Shown piece after piece: positions 16,838 through 26,132 of a stretch of DNA of 64,000 bases. How positions within the stretch are numbered: position 1 is the first letter of the stretch; each line of letters starts with the position of its first letter. The notes beneath the pieces are model-generated. The model saw nothing but the letters and a program-made list of their open reading frames with translations. It did not search any database and was not told where the DNA came from. The DNA comes from Acidisoma silvae (GTDB taxonomy: Bacteria; Pseudomonadota; Alphaproteobacteria; Acetobacterales; Acetobacteraceae), in contig NZ_JAESVB010000006.1 of NCBI RefSeq assembly GCF_020618775.1, positions 124,001 to 188,000 of the forward strand, read 5' to 3'. Both the position numbers and the translations under genes were made by a program.

Positions 16838-17656
16838 ATGCTGCTCGGAAGACGCGTCACTGTCGTATTGCCGGCCTATAACGCGGAGCGGACCCTGCTG
16901 CGCACCATCGCCGAGATTCCGCGCCATATCGTCGACGACATCATCCTGACCGATGACGCGAGCCAGGACCGCACCGTCGACGTGGCCAAGGCACTGTCAC
17001 TGTTCACGCTCTGTCACGAGCAGAATTGCGGCTACGGCGCCAACCAGAAGACCTGCTACGCGGCGGCGCTGGCGCGCGGCGCGGATATCGTGGTCATGCT
17101 GCATCCTGACTATCAGTATTCGCCGAAACTGGTCAGCGCCATGGCATCCATGATCGCCTCCGACCATTACGATGTCGTGCTCGGCTCCCGCATGCTCGGC
17201 CGGGATGCGCTGAAAGGCGGCATGCCGCTGTACAAATACGTTGCCAACCGGGCGCTGACGCGGGCGCAGAATTTTCTCCTGGCGCAGAACCTGTCTGAAT
17301 ATCACACGGGCTATCGCGCCTGGAGCCGCCAGGTGCTGGAACGCCTGCCCCTGCTGCGCTGCTCGAATGATTTCGTCTTCGACAACCAGATGCTGGCCCT
17401 TTCCGTCGATGCCGGATACCGGATCGGTGAAATCTCCTGCCCGACGCGCTATTTCGGCGAAGCATCCAGCATCAATTTCCATCGCAGCGTCACCTATGGC
17501 CTGGGTGTTCTGGCAACCTCGATCGACTACCGGCTGTCGCGCATGGGCCTGCGTGGTTCCGGCCTGTTCGACAGCGATGACGATGACGGGCGTCTGGCGC
17601 CAGCACCGATCTACAACCGCGCCGTCGCAGGCCTCTCTCAAAAGGCCGCCATATGA
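16838..17656 (+). CDS. Glycosyltransferase family 2 (polyprenol-phosphate sugar or similar)
   Basis: GT-A fold glycosyltransferase, probably cytoplasmic and membrane-associated, transferring a sugar from a nucleotide donor. Motifs visible: [16 protein letters not shown] at the N-terminus, [12 protein letters not shown], an HPDYQYSP segment in place of a classical DxD, and VLGSRML. No C-terminal membrane helices are seen, unlike dolichol-phosphate mannose synthase fusions. ATG 16838 has GGGAT 7 bases upstream; a TTG at 16808 would extend it by 10 residues. Its stop overlaps the next gene (ATGA), a DUF2142 membrane protein. The pair may build and transfer a lipid-linked sugar. Confidence 0.85.
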   Translation: MLLGRRVTVVLPAYNAERTLLRTIAEIPRHIVDDIILTDDASQDRTVDVAKALSLFTLCHEQNCGYGANQKTCYAAALARGADIVVMLHPDYQYSPKLVSAMASMIASDHYDVVLGSRMLGRDALKGGMPLYKYVANRALTRAQNFLLAQNLSEYHTGYRAWSRQVLERLPLLRCSNDFVFDNQMLALSVDAGYRIGEISCPTRYFGEASSINFHRSVTYGLGVLATSIDYRLSRMGLRGSGLFDSDDDDGRLAPAPIYNRAVAGLSQKAAI

Positions 17657-19167
17657 GCAAGGCATTCGCTTTCCGCACCGTCAGTGAAGACCGGCCGCGC
17701 AGCCGCCAGCCTGCCGGCCAAGCGCCCAGCCTGCACCTGCCCGGTCAGATGTCGCAAATTTGCGTGGTCATCTTCCTCACGCTGGTAGTGCCGCTTGGCA
17801 TCATCCTGGCCTTCGTGACGCCGCTCGGGGGTGTCGCTGATGAGACCGCCCATGCCTTGCGCGCGGAAAGCCTGTCGCATGGCGACATCCTGGGCTTTCG
17901 CGCCCTCATCCATCTGCCGGACGGCAGCCCGCGCATAGCGGCGGGCGTGCTTGCCGACCCCGGCATCGCGGCGGCGGCCACGGTGCGCGGCCCCGGTGAC
18001 TGGGTGACGTCAGACAGGATGCGCGCGGCGCGGGCGGCGCAATGGCAGGGCCAGCGGAGCTTCGCGGAAATCACGCCCCTCGCCTTGTATATGCCGGTCT
18101 TCTACGTTCCGGCCGCCCTGACCATCGCAGGGATACGGCTGATCGACCTCAGACCGGCCGATGCCTTTCTGGCTGCCCGGCTGGTGAATTTTGCCATATT
18201 CGCCGTGATCGGCATGCTGGCCTTGACCGTGGCGCGGCGTGGCCATGCCATTCTGCTCTGCACGCTGGCCTTGCCGATGGAAGTGTCGCTCGCTGCCTCG
18301 CTCAACCAGGACGGGTTGCTGATCGCGGTGACGGTTTTGGCGGTGGCATTGCTGACGCGCCATGCCGATGAGCCGACCTCAAGCATGACCATCTCCCCGG
18401 CCTGGATTGCCGCTGCCGCCCTGCTCGGCCTCGTGGCGCTCGCCAAAATTCCCTATGCCGGGCTTCTGCTATTGCCGGTTTTTCCGCTTGCATGGAGCCG
18501 TGCCTGTAGGCTGCGGCTGATGCTGGCGGCGCTTTGCGCGGTCCCGGCGCTGGGCTGGGCGGCCTATGCCATGGCCCATATCGCGACACCCTGGCCGCCG
18601 CTGCCGCCCTATCACGCCGGTCCGCTCTGGCCCGGCGCGACCCACCCGATCTTCACCAGCCCTGATAGCGCCGCGCAAGTGAAGGTGCTGGCCGCCCGAC
18701 CGTGGCGTATTGTGACGCTGACTCTGCAGTCGCTCTGGGCCAAGAAAGCCATCCTGCTGGAATTCATCGGCATCCTGGGCTTTGTCTCGGTGCGCCTGCC
18801 GAGCTCCGTCTATGCGCTGTGGGGGCTGGCGCTGCTGTCGGCGGCGATTGCTGACCGCAAAGGCAGCCAGCCGTCCGGCTTCGGGACAAGGGATCAATGC
18901 GCCCTTGCGGTCATGCTCGGGCTGATCGTCATCGCCATTTATATGTCCCAGTATCTGAGCTGGACGCCGGTCGGCTTTCCCATCGTTATCGGACCCACCG
19001 GACGGTATTTTCTGCCCCTTCTGCCGGCGACTGTCGTCCTGATCCCGCGCCTGCCGCTGCCGGCCGTGCTGGGGCGCGGCATCTTCCTGCTGCCCCTGGT
19101 GATTGCTGCCATCGTCAGTCTGATCGTCACGCCGCTTTGCGTGCTGGATGCATTTTACGCACCGTGA
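17653..19167 (+). CDS. DUF2142 polytopic membrane protein, probable GT-C-like glycosyltransferase
   Basis: A 504-residue protein with about 11-12 membrane helices. After the first helix comes [19 protein letters not shown], the DUF2142 hallmark (an acidic DE and a His in the first periplasmic loop), similar in layout to GT-C glycosyltransferases. A long periplasmic loop (~70-150) follows. It overlaps the GT2 gene by 4 bp; together they suggest lipid-linked sugar synthesis followed by transfer onto an envelope glycan or protein. The acceptor is unknown. Confidence 0.8.
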   Translation: MSKAFAFRTVSEDRPRSRQPAGQAPSLHLPGQMSQICVVIFLTLVVPLGIILAFVTPLGGVADETAHALRAESLSHGDILGFRALIHLPDGSPRIAAGVLADPGIAAAATVRGPGDWVTSDRMRAARAAQWQGQRSFAEITPLALYMPVFYVPAALTIAGIRLIDLRPADAFLAARLVNFAIFAVIGMLALTVARRGHAILLCTLALPMEVSLAASLNQDGLLIAVTVLAVALLTRHADEPTSSMTISPAWIAAAALLGLVALAKIPYAGLLLLPVFPLAWSRACRLRLMLAALCAVPALGWAAYAMAHIATPWPPLPPYHAGPLWPGATHPIFTSPDSAAQVKVLAARPWRIVTLTLQSLWAKKAILLEFIGILGFVSVRLPSSVYALWGLALLSAAIADRKGSQPSGFGTRDQCALAVMLGLIVIAIYMSQYLSWTPVGFPIVIGPTGRYFLPLLPATVVLIPRLPLPAVLGRGIFLLPLVIAAIVSLIVTPLCVLDAFYAP

Positions 19168-19169
19168 AT

Positions 19170-19186
19170 ACTTGACTTAGTCAAGT
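19170..19186. promoter_or_regulatory. MarR-type operator overlapping the -35 of the MarR-GNAT gene
   Basis: ACTTGAC-TTA-GTCAAGT is a perfect 7-bp inverted repeat. It contains TTGACT (19172-19177), which fits a -35 element. With a 17-bp spacer, GATAGT at 19195-19200 could be the -10. MarR proteins typically bind such palindromes at their own promoters, so autorepression is likely. Confidence 0.65.
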
Positions 19187-19206
19187 TGTTTATCGATAGT
19201 CGGGCC

Positions 19207-20121
19207 ATGGAAAACGCCACCGCCCGCCTGCGCCGCTTCAATCGCTTCTTCACGCATTATGTCGGCGCGCTGGACCCCAAATTCCTCGGCACCGACATGT
19301 CTCTGGCCGAGGCGCGGCTTTTGTTCGAAATCGCGCAGCGTGACCGGCCGCTCGCGGCTGATTTGCAAACAGCTCTGAGCATGGATGGCGGTTTCGTCAG
19401 CCGGGTTCTCAGCCGGTTCGAAGCCCGGGGCTGGATCGAGCGGCTGCGCGGAGCGGAGGATGCGCGCCAGCGCCCTATCGCCCTGACTGAAGACGGGCGA
19501 CAGGTCGCGGCCGAATTGGACCGCCGCCAGCAGGAGGTGGTGGAGGCCAGCCTGGACCGCCTGAATGACGGCCAGCGCGTACAACTGGTGCAGGCACTGA
19601 CGACCCTGCAATCCCTGCTTGACCCCACCGCCGAACGCGGCTTCACGCTGCGCACCTTCCGCGCCGGTGATATGGGGCTGATCGCGTCCCGCCAGTCTGT
19701 CGTCTATCGCGAGGATTATGGCTGGGGGCCGGAGATCGAGGTCATCGAAGGCGAGGTCACCACCAATTTCCTGCGCAATTTCAAACCCGGCCGGGAACAA
19801 TGCTGGGTGGCCGAGGTGGACGGCGTCATCGCGGGTTCCGTCTTCCTGACCGATGAGGGTGATGGGCTGTGCCGGCTGCGCCTGCTTTACGTCGAATCCT
19901 TCGCGCGGGGCTTAGGCGTCGGCCGAGCGTTGGTCTCCGCCTGCGTCAGTTTTGCCCGCGAGACCGGCTACCGGGAAATCTCGCTCTGGACCCATTCCAT
20001 CCTGGAAACGGCCCGCCGCATCTATGCCGAACAGGGTTTCACGATCACCGAAACCGAAATGCATGAGCGATTCGGCATGCCCCTGATGGGCGAAACCTGG
20101 GTGCTGACCCTGCGCCCCTGA
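19207..20121 (+). CDS. MarR transcription factor fused to GNAT acetyltransferase
   Basis: Bifunctional regulator/enzyme. Residues ~1-145 form a MarR winged helix (ADLQTALSMDGGFVSRVLSRFEARGWIERLRGAEDARQR). Residues ~150-304 form a GNAT N-acetyltransferase with the acetyl-CoA loop region ARGLGVGRALVSACVSFARE and a C-terminal EQGFTITETE. This MarR-GNAT fusion is widespread; the acetylated substrate is unknown. ATG 19207 is preferred over TTG 19186. If the promoter proposed at 19172-19200 is right, the mRNA would begin at or near the ATG and be leaderless. Confidence 0.9.
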   Translation: MENATARLRRFNRFFTHYVGALDPKFLGTDMSLAEARLLFEIAQRDRPLAADLQTALSMDGGFVSRVLSRFEARGWIERLRGAEDARQRPIALTEDGRQVAAELDRRQQEVVEASLDRLNDGQRVQLVQALTTLQSLLDPTAERGFTLRTFRAGDMGLIASRQSVVYREDYGWGPEIEVIEGEVTTNFLRNFKPGREQCWVAEVDGVIAGSVFLTDEGDGLCRLRLLYVESFARGLGVGRALVSACVSFARETGYREISLWTHSILETARRIYAEQGFTITETEMHERFGMPLMGETWVLTLRP

Positions 20122-20127
20122 AGGATT

Positions 20128-20168
20128 TGATCACAAAATCCTTGCGTCCGGCAAAAAGGTGATCACAA
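20128..20168. promoter_or_regulatory. Two direct TGATCACAA repeats upstream of the aminotransferase
   Basis: TGATCACAA occurs at 20128-20136 and again at 20160-20168, 32 bp apart (about three helical turns), each with the palindromic core TGATCA. The spacing puts both on one DNA face, as expected for cooperative regulator binding. The last copy ends 56 bp before the start codon. The regulator is not identified. Confidence 0.5.
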
Positions 20169-20224
20169 TCCGCCCCGTCGCGTCAGAGGCGGCCCATAGG
20201 ACAATCGCTTAGGACGCGCTGACG

Positions 20225-21673
20225 ATGACAGTCTCCCTCTCTGCCGATGCTCGCCTCTCCAATGCCGGGGCGCGCGATTTCGCCCTTCCGGAGGATGAGG
20301 CCAAGGCCGCCTGGGAGGCTGACCGCCAGCACCTGCTGCACCCCTGGACGAATTTCGCGAGCTTCAAGGAGCGTGGCTCCTTCCTCGTCAGCGGCGCGCG
20401 CGGCGTGCATGTCTATGACACGACGGGCCGCCAGTATCTGGACGGCATGGCCGGGCTGTGGTGCGTCAATCTGGGCTATGGGCGCGAGGATATCGTAGAA
20501 GCCATTGCCGATCAGGCGCGGCGGATGCCCTATTTCACGCCCTTCGTGGATGTCGGCTCCCTGCCCGCCGCCGATCTGGCAAAGGAAATCGCCCGCATCG
20601 CGCCCGGCGACCTCAACCACGTGTTCTTCACCTGTGGCGGCTCGACCGCCAATGACAGCGCTGTCCGCCTGATTCACTTTTATCATGCGCTGCGCGGCAA
20701 GAAGGACAAGCGCCGCCTGCTGGTGCAGATGGACAGCTACCACGGCAGCACCTACCTGACGCATTCCATGTCCGGCCGTCACACGGCGCGCAGCCCGCTG
20801 CTCAATTTCGAAACCGAGATGGTGCAGACCCTGCGGTCCCCCAATACCTATCGCCGCCCTGAGGGCATGGATGAGGCTGGCTTCCTCGACCTGCTGATCA
20901 GCGAAATGGAAGAGCGCATCCTGTCGCTCGGCGCCGATACCATCGCCGCTTTCTTCGCCGAACCGCTGATGGGCGCCGGTGGCGTCATTGTGCCGCCGCG
21001 CGGCTATCATGCCCGCGTGCAGGGCCTCTGCCGCAAATACGATATCCTGTATGTCTCCGACGAGGTCGTGACCGGCTTCGGCCGCCTTGGCCATTTCTTC
21101 GCTTCGGCCGAGCATTTCGGGCTGGAGCCCGACATCATCATCTCCGCCAAGGGCATCACCTCGGGCTATCAGCCGCTGGGCGCCGTCATCTATTCCGACC
21201 GCATGCAGGCGGTGCTGAATGCCGCGCCGGAAGAGGCCTGGTTCACCAACGGCTTCACCTATTCCGGCCATCCCGTGGTCTGCGCGGCGGCACTCGCCAC
21301 CATCCGCGCCATGGAGGCCGAGGATATTTGCGGCCATGTGCGGGAGAACGGGCCGAAATTCGAGACGGCGCTGAAATCCCTGCTCGATATCGATATCGTG
21401 GGCGATGTGCGCGGCAGCCATTTCATGATGTGCGTGGAAGCGGTGGCCGACCAGAAGACCAAGGAGCTTTTCGCGCCCAAGGCCGATGTCGGCCATCGCA
21501 TCGCCGATCACGCCCATGAACTGGGGCTGATCGCGCGCTCCATCGGCAATCTGATTGTTCTGTCCCCGCCGCTGATCTTTACCGAGGATCATATCGCCGA
21601 GACGGCCGCGACCTTGCGCGAGGCGATTACGCGCACGCGGGCGGATTTGAAGGCGGACGGCTTTCTGGCGTAA
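20225..21673 (+). CDS. Class III pyridoxal-phosphate aminotransferase (omega-amino acid/amine type)
   Basis: Fold-type I PLP transaminase, probably using a diamine or omega-amino acid donor and pyruvate or 2-oxoglutarate. Visible motifs are HVFFTCGGSTANDSAVRL, YHGST, EPLMGAGGVIVPP, DEVVTGFGR with the PLP-ring Asp, and SAKGITSGYQPLGAV with the Schiff-base Lys. Length of 482 is slightly above the usual 450-460. The adjacent amidohydrolase, 12 bp downstream, probably forms an operon with it. The exact substrate cannot be decided from the sequence. Confidence 0.9.
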   Translation: MTVSLSADARLSNAGARDFALPEDEAKAAWEADRQHLLHPWTNFASFKERGSFLVSGARGVHVYDTTGRQYLDGMAGLWCVNLGYGREDIVEAIADQARRMPYFTPFVDVGSLPAADLAKEIARIAPGDLNHVFFTCGGSTANDSAVRLIHFYHALRGKKDKRRLLVQMDSYHGSTYLTHSMSGRHTARSPLLNFETEMVQTLRSPNTYRRPEGMDEAGFLDLLISEMEERILSLGADTIAAFFAEPLMGAGGVIVPPRGYHARVQGLCRKYDILYVSDEVVTGFGRLGHFFASAEHFGLEPDIIISAKGITSGYQPLGAVIYSDRMQAVLNAAPEEAWFTNGFTYSGHPVVCAAALATIRAMEAEDICGHVRENGPKFETALKSLLDIDIVGDVRGSHFMMCVEAVADQKTKELFAPKADVGHRIADHAHELGLIARSIGNLIVLSPPLIFTEDHIAETAATLREAITRTRADLKADGFLA

Positions 21674-21685
21674 GGCGACAGGACC

Positions 21686-23311
21686 ATGACGACACACATA
21701 GACAAAATCCTGTTCAACGCGCGGCTGCGGGATGCCACGGCGCCTGAGGGTATGCGCGAGGGCGACGCCATCGCCATCAGCGGCGGCGTGATCCTGGCCG
21801 TGGGCAGCGGCGAGGATATTCTCAAACTCCGCAGCAGCCGGACCGAGGTTTTCGATCTGGACGGCGCCTATCTCATGCCCGGCCTGGTGGACGGCCATGC
21901 GCACCCTGTCTCCGGCAGCGACCTGCAGGTCGGCGTCGATATGACGGGCGCGCGCACGGCGGAGGAAATGCTGGCGCGCCTGCGAGCGGAAGCGCAGCGT
22001 ACCCCGCCTGGCCAATGGGTGATGGGCTATAGCCAAGACCCAATCGCCTATGCCGATATTCCCCATATCGCGGATGCGATCGAGGAGGCAGTCGGCGGCC
22101 GCCCGGCCTTGGTGCATGTCTTCGATTATCACGGTGTCGCCGTCAGCCGCACGGCTTTGGCCATGGCCGGCGTCACCGGGCCGCGCAGCTTCATCGGCGC
22201 TTCCGTCATCGTCTGCGATGCCGATGGCAAGCCGACGGGCGTGCTGCTGGAGCCGGAGGCGATTGCGCTGGTCAAATCCCTGATCCCGGTGCCGAGCTTC
22301 GCCGAACGTGCCGCATCACTGCGCGCCACGCTGAACCGCATGGCGGCCCATGGGCTGACGGGCATTCATGTCATGGACGCCAATACCCGCAGCCTGGAGC
22401 TTTATGCCGCGCTGGAAGCCGAAGCCGACCTGCCGCTGCGCCTGCATGTGGCCCCTTGGGTCAATCCCGGTGCGACGCAATCCGATATCGATGAGGTTCT
22501 GGCCCAGCAAAGCCTGCATGGCCGCCACTGGCGCGTCTGCGCGGCGAAATTCTTCATCGACGGCACGATCGACGGCGGCACCGGCTGGCTGCATGAGCCT
22601 GACCGCTTCGGCGAGGGCCTGTCCGCCCTCTGGACCGACCCCACGACCTATCACTATGCCGCCCGCTTCTTTGCCGAACGCGGCGTGCAGACCATCACCC
22701 ATGCCATTGGCGACAAGGCTGTCCGCTACGTGCTGGATACGCTGAAAGAGGTGCCGGAGGATGTCCGCCGCGCCGCCCGGCATCGCGTCGAACATATCGA
22801 GACGCTGCCGGACGAGGATATCGGGCGCTTCGCGGCGGAAGGCATTGTCCCGTCCATGCAGCCGTCCCACGCCGTGCGCTATACGCGCGCGGACCATTCC
22901 GACAACTGGTCCAGCCGCCTTGGCACGGAGCGCGCCAATCGCGCCTGGCGCAGCCGGGACATCGCCGACACCGGCGCGCCGGTGGTGATGGGGTCTGACT
23001 GGCCGATCGCCCCTTTCGATCCGCGCGATATTCTGGTCTGCGCACGCTTCCGCCGTCTGGCCGAGCAGACGGAAGCCGCGGCCATCCAGCCGGCCCAGGC
23101 GCTGACGGGAGTGGAGGCGCTCGCCGGGCTGACCAGCGTCGCGGCCCATGCGGTGCATGAGGAAGCGATATCCGGCGCGCTGACGCCCGGCATGCGCGCC
23201 GATCTGACGGCAATGTCCGTCGACCCGATCACGGCGTCTGCCGATGCGCTGACATCCGCGCGCTTCATTTTCACGATGATGGATGGGCGCGTGACGCATA
23301 GCGCGCTTTAG
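21686..23311 (+). CDS. YtcJ-like metal-dependent amidohydrolase
   Basis: Amidohydrolase-3 superfamily TIM-barrel hydrolase. The metal ligands appear in order: GLVDGHAHP (HxH, residue ~70), IDGTIDGGTGWLHEP, HAIGDKAV, RVEHIET and GSDWPIAPFDP (catalytic Asp). Length (541) fits the YtcJ group, many of which have unknown substrates, though some hydrolyse N-acyl or formamide compounds. ATG 21686 has AGGA just upstream. It is translated downstream of the aminotransferase, suggesting joint breakdown of an amide or acyl-amine to an amine that is then transaminated; this is inference. Confidence 0.88.
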   Translation: MTTHIDKILFNARLRDATAPEGMREGDAIAISGGVILAVGSGEDILKLRSSRTEVFDLDGAYLMPGLVDGHAHPVSGSDLQVGVDMTGARTAEEMLARLRAEAQRTPPGQWVMGYSQDPIAYADIPHIADAIEEAVGGRPALVHVFDYHGVAVSRTALAMAGVTGPRSFIGASVIVCDADGKPTGVLLEPEAIALVKSLIPVPSFAERAASLRATLNRMAAHGLTGIHVMDANTRSLELYAALEAEADLPLRLHVAPWVNPGATQSDIDEVLAQQSLHGRHWRVCAAKFFIDGTIDGGTGWLHEPDRFGEGLSALWTDPTTYHYAARFFAERGVQTITHAIGDKAVRYVLDTLKEVPEDVRRAARHRVEHIETLPDEDIGRFAAEGIVPSMQPSHAVRYTRADHSDNWSSRLGTERANRAWRSRDIADTGAPVVMGSDWPIAPFDPRDILVCARFRRLAEQTEAAAIQPAQALTGVEALAGLTSVAAHAVHEEAISGALTPGMRADLTAMSVDPITASADALTSARFIFTMMDGRVTHSAL

Positions 23312-23587
23312 GACGCGGCCTGCTGTCGTCAAAGCGATTCGGCTATTTACACTGCGTCATCCCCGGCACAAGGCCGGGGATGACGACTCTCTTTAGGCTT
23401 AACCAGATGATCAGGCGGGCGTCCCTATCCGCGTCAACGGGATGAGAACAAAGACTTACCGGCCAGCCGGTTCGTAGTACCAACTGACTAACCGGCTGGA
23501 CAAGCCATCGCCTAAATGTCGGGATGTCCGCGCAACAAGCCCAGACCTATTAAATCCCGGCATTCAGGGATTTGGCGGGTAGCTGCT
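23312..23587. other. Intergenic with REP-like hairpin
   Basis: 276 bp after the amidohydrolase, with a perfect 13-bp inverted repeat (annotated separately) and no supported gene. GGCCAGCCGGTTCG and GACTAACCGGCTGG (about 23460-23502) form a second, looser inverted repeat. Confidence 0.45.
23355..23385. repeat. REP-like palindrome, 13-bp perfect stem
   Basis: CGTCATCCCCGGC-ACAAG-GCCGGGGATGACG. It has the TCATCCCCG/CGGGGATGA core typical of dispersed alphaproteobacterial palindromes. It is 44 bp after the amidohydrolase stop and could stabilise the mRNA end. No T tract follows, so it is not a classical terminator. Confidence 0.75.
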
Positions 23588-23824
23588 ATGGACTTCACCA
23601 GGGCCTTTATTCTTCGGTCGAACGAGGACCAGCTTTACACGCATGCGGCCGAGCAGCAGCGCCTTGACCGGCGCGCCAGCCGTCTGCGGACCCTCCTGTT
23701 TCCGCTCCTCAATCTCACGCTGCTGGTGGCCGTCTATTACGGCTATCGCGTATTCGACTATCAGAGCTGGCTGAGGCTGACGGACAATGCCTGGACCCTC
23801 TGCCAGAGCCTTATCGGCAACTGA
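23588..23824 (+). CDS. Small membrane protein of unknown function
   Basis: A 78-residue open frame starting at ATG 23588; an upstream in-frame start at 23516 gives an unlikely basic leader. The N-terminal half is charged (RSNEDQLYTHAAEQQRLDRR) and probably helical. One membrane helix follows (LLFPLLNLTLLVAVYYGYRV), then a short C-terminal tail. No family recognised. Codon use resembles its neighbours. It lies alone between REP-like elements. Confidence 0.5.
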   Translation: MDFTRAFILRSNEDQLYTHAAEQQRLDRRASRLRTLLFPLLNLTLLVAVYYGYRVFDYQSWLRLTDNAWTLCQSLIGN

Positions 23825-23873
23825 TCGCGCAGGCGCGATTTAAAATCTGCCAGGCTTAGACTGAAACAACGCC

Positions 23874-23946
23874 ATTCCCGCGAAAGCGGGAATCCTCTTA
23901 CTATGGCACGGCCCGAGCCGTAGAAGATGCCCGCTTTCGCGGGCAT
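23874..23946. repeat. BIME-like pair of REP-like hairpins in opposite orientation
   Basis: ATTCCCGCGAAAGCGGGAAT (23874-23893) and ATGCCCGCTTTCGCGGGCAT (23927-23946) are both palindromic. They carry the GAAA and TTTC versions of the same core, meaning two copies in inverted orientation 33 bp apart. They lie between convergent genes, a usual REP location. Confidence 0.75.
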
Positions 23947-23986
23947 GACGGCTTGGGAAGACGCTTTCGTACAAACCGGACAGACC

Positions 23987-24679
23987 CTAGCGCATGCGCG
24001 CGAGCGAGGCCTCGATCGCCATCACGACCAGGCTGATCGCGCCAACCAGCACGACATAGACGATGGCCGCGCCCGCCAAAGGCTCCAGCACCCGCAGGCT
24101 CTGGTAGCGAATGACGTCCGCCGTGCCCAGCACGTCGAAGATGGTGATGGTGGAGACCAGAACGGTCGATTTCAGCAGCAGGATAAGTTCGCTGCCGAAG
24201 GTCGGTAGCGTGATCATCAAGGCGCGCGGCAGCACGATGCGCCGGAAGGTGGTGAAGGGCGACAGGCCGAGTGCGGCCGCCGCCTCGCGCTCGCCGCGCG
24301 GCACGCCGTCCAAACCGCTGCGCAGGATGACGGCGACATAGGCGGTTTCGTTGATGATGAGCGCCACGACACCATACCAAAAGGCGTCGCGCAGATAGGG
24401 CGAGGCCCAGCTATGGCGCATCCAGCGGCCAGGGATCAGCGAGCCCAGGCCGTAATAGATGAAATAGATCTGCACCAGCATCGGCGTGCCGCGCATGAGC
24501 AGGCTATAGGCCTGGGCCGGCCAGCGGAACCAGGCGCGCCCCCCCAGGGCCAAGGCCAGCGGAATGCCGAAGACAGCGCTGCCGATAGCGGCGATGGCCG
24601 TCAGTTCCAGCGTGATGGGGATGGCCGCGATCAATTGCGGCATCACCTGCGTCAGAAAGAAATGGCCGTCGAAATTCAT
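23987..24679 (-). CDS. Polar amino-acid ABC transporter permease (HisM/GltK type)
   Basis: Inner-membrane permease with about five helices. The HisM-like opening is LIAAIPITLELTAIAA, and the EAA loop is EREAAAALGLSPFTTFRRIVLP. ATG 24679 overlaps the stop of the companion permease by 4 bp; the upstream in-frame start at 24760 would overlap it by 85 bp. Third gene of the transporter block. It should heterodimerise with the product of 24676-25383 and be driven by the ATPase at 25380-26132. Confidence 0.9.
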   Translation of the reverse strand: MNFDGHFFLTQVMPQLIAAIPITLELTAIAAIGSAVFGIPLALALGGRAWFRWPAQAYSLLMRGTPMLVQIYFIYYGLGSLIPGRWMRHSWASPYLRDAFWYGVVALIINETAYVAVILRSGLDGVPRGEREAAAALGLSPFTTFRRIVLPRALMITLPTFGSELILLLKSTVLVSTITIFDVLGTADVIRYQSLRVLEPLAGAAIVYVVLVGAISLVVMAIEASLARMR

Positions 24680-25383
24680 GCGATATGCAGTCCGCGCCGG
24701 CTGCGGATATGGAGCGCATTCAGTATCCACATGGAAACGACGCTGATCAGCAGGAAGCATAGCGCGGCCAGCGCATAGAACAGAATGTATTGCTTGGTGG
24801 CGGCGGCGGCCAGGCTGCTGACCTTCAGCACATCGGCGAAAGCGCCGACGATGCTGATGAGGGAGGAATCCTTCGTCGCATTCAGCCAGACATTGCCCAG
24901 CGCCGGCAGCGCATGGCGCAGCACCTGCGGCCCCAAAACCCGGCCCCAGCGCACCGGAAAGGACAGGCCCAGCGCCAGCGCCGCGTCACTCTGCCCACGC
25001 GGCAGCGCCAGCACGCCGGCGCGCAGAATCTCGGTCACATAGGCGCCCTGGATGAAACCGAGTGCGATGACCGCGACCAGGAAGGGACTGAAGGAAAAGT
25101 CCGACTTGACCAGTCCGACGGAAGCCGCGAGGCCCGAAAGCGCGCCCGCCAGCACATAGAAGGCAATCAGCAGCAGCAGCAGTTCCGGCAGCGCCCGCAC
25201 GATGATGGTATAGAGATTGCCGAGCACCCGCAGCACCCGCCAGGGCGCAAGCTTGGCCGCCGCCCCCAGGACGCCGAAGATCAGCCCGATCAAATAGGAG
25301 CAGACGGAGATTTCCAGCGTCAGCAGAATGCCGGCCAGGAATTGACCGCCGTAACCGCCCATCATGCTGCCGAGCCCGCTCAA
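24676..25383 (-). CDS. Polar amino-acid ABC transporter permease (HisQ type)
   Basis: Permease subunit of 235 residues with about five helices. It starts with [21 protein letters not shown], has the [19 protein letters not shown] segment typical of the HisQ/GlnP family, and carries the EAA motif around [22 protein letters not shown]. It overlaps the ATPase gene by 4 bp upstream and the second permease by 4 bp downstream, so expression is tightly coupled. Confidence 0.9.
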   Translation of the reverse strand: MSGLGSMMGGYGGQFLAGILLTLEISVCSYLIGLIFGVLGAAAKLAPWRVLRVLGNLYTIIVRALPELLLLLIAFYVLAGALSGLAASVGLVKSDFSFSPFLVAVIALGFIQGAYVTEILRAGVLALPRGQSDAALALGLSFPVRWGRVLGPQVLRHALPALGNVWLNATKDSSLISIVGAFADVLKVSSLAAAATKQYILFYALAALCFLLISVVSMWILNALHIRSRRGLHIA

Positions 25384-26132
25384 TGACTGCGCAATATTTG
25401 GGCCAGGAAGCGCTGCAAGCGCTCGGTCTTGGGCGCCGCGAACAGCGTATCGGGCGCGCCCTGCTCCACGATCTCGCCGCCGTCCATGAAGATGACACGA
25501 TCCGCCACCTGTCGCGCGAAACCCATTTCATGCGTCACGCAGAGCATGGTCATGCCTGAACCCGCGAGTTCGACCATGGTATCCAACACTTCGCGGACCA
25601 TTTCCGGGTCCAGCGCCGAGGTCGGCTCATCGAACAGCATGACGCGCGGCTGCATGCAGAGCGCGCGCGCAATCGCCACACGCTGCTGCTGGCCGCCGGA
25701 AAGCTGATTCGGATATTTCCTGGCCTGTTCAGGAATCTTGACGCGGCCGAGATAATCCATGGCCAGCGCTTTCGCCTCTGCCCGCTTCATGCCGCGCACC
25801 GACATCGGCGCCAGCACGCAATTCTCCAGCACGGTCAGATGCGGAAAGAGGTTGAAGGACTGAAAGACCATGCCGACATCGCGGCGAATGCGCTTGAGCG
25901 ACGTGGCATCGCGCGTCAGCGCAATGCCATCGACGGTGATATGGCCGGACTGGTAGCGCTCCAACCCGTTGATGCAGCGGATCATGGTCGATTTGCCCGA
26001 GCCCGACGGCCCGCAGATCACCACGCGCTCCCCTTGGGCCACGGTCAGCGAGATGTCGCGCAGGACGTGGTTGCTGCCGAAGCTTGTATTGACGCCTTGC
26101 AGGGTGACGGCAGCCTGCGCGCCTGCCGTCAC
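25380..26132 (-). CDS. Polar amino-acid ABC transporter ATP-binding protein (GlnQ/HisP type)
   Basis: Cytoplasmic ATPase of 250 residues. Walker [10 protein letters not shown], the Q loop [12 protein letters not shown], signature [15 protein letters not shown], Walker [14 protein letters not shown] and the switch His (CVTHEMGF) are all intact. It overlaps the oxidase gene (26129-27460) by 4 bp upstream and the permease by 4 bp downstream. No substrate-binding protein is encoded in this operon. Confidence 0.93.
   Translation of the reverse strand: MTAGAQAAVTLQGVNTSFGSNHVLRDISLTVAQGERVVICGPSGSGKSTMIRCINGLERYQSGHITVDGIALTRDATSLKRIRRDVGMVFQSFNLFPHLTVLENCVLAPMSVRGMKRAEAKALAMDYLGRVKIPEQARKYPNQLSGGQQQRVAIARALCMQPRVMLFDEPTSALDPEMVREVLDTMVELAGSGMTMLCVTHEMGFARQVADRVIFMDGGEIVEQGAPDTLFAAPKTERLQRFLAQILRSH

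Noticed and set aside
20183-22132. 649-codon minus-strand frame opposite the aminotransferase and amidohydrolase
   Set aside because: Composition typical of antisense frames, no family signature, and both underlying genes have full catalytic motifs.
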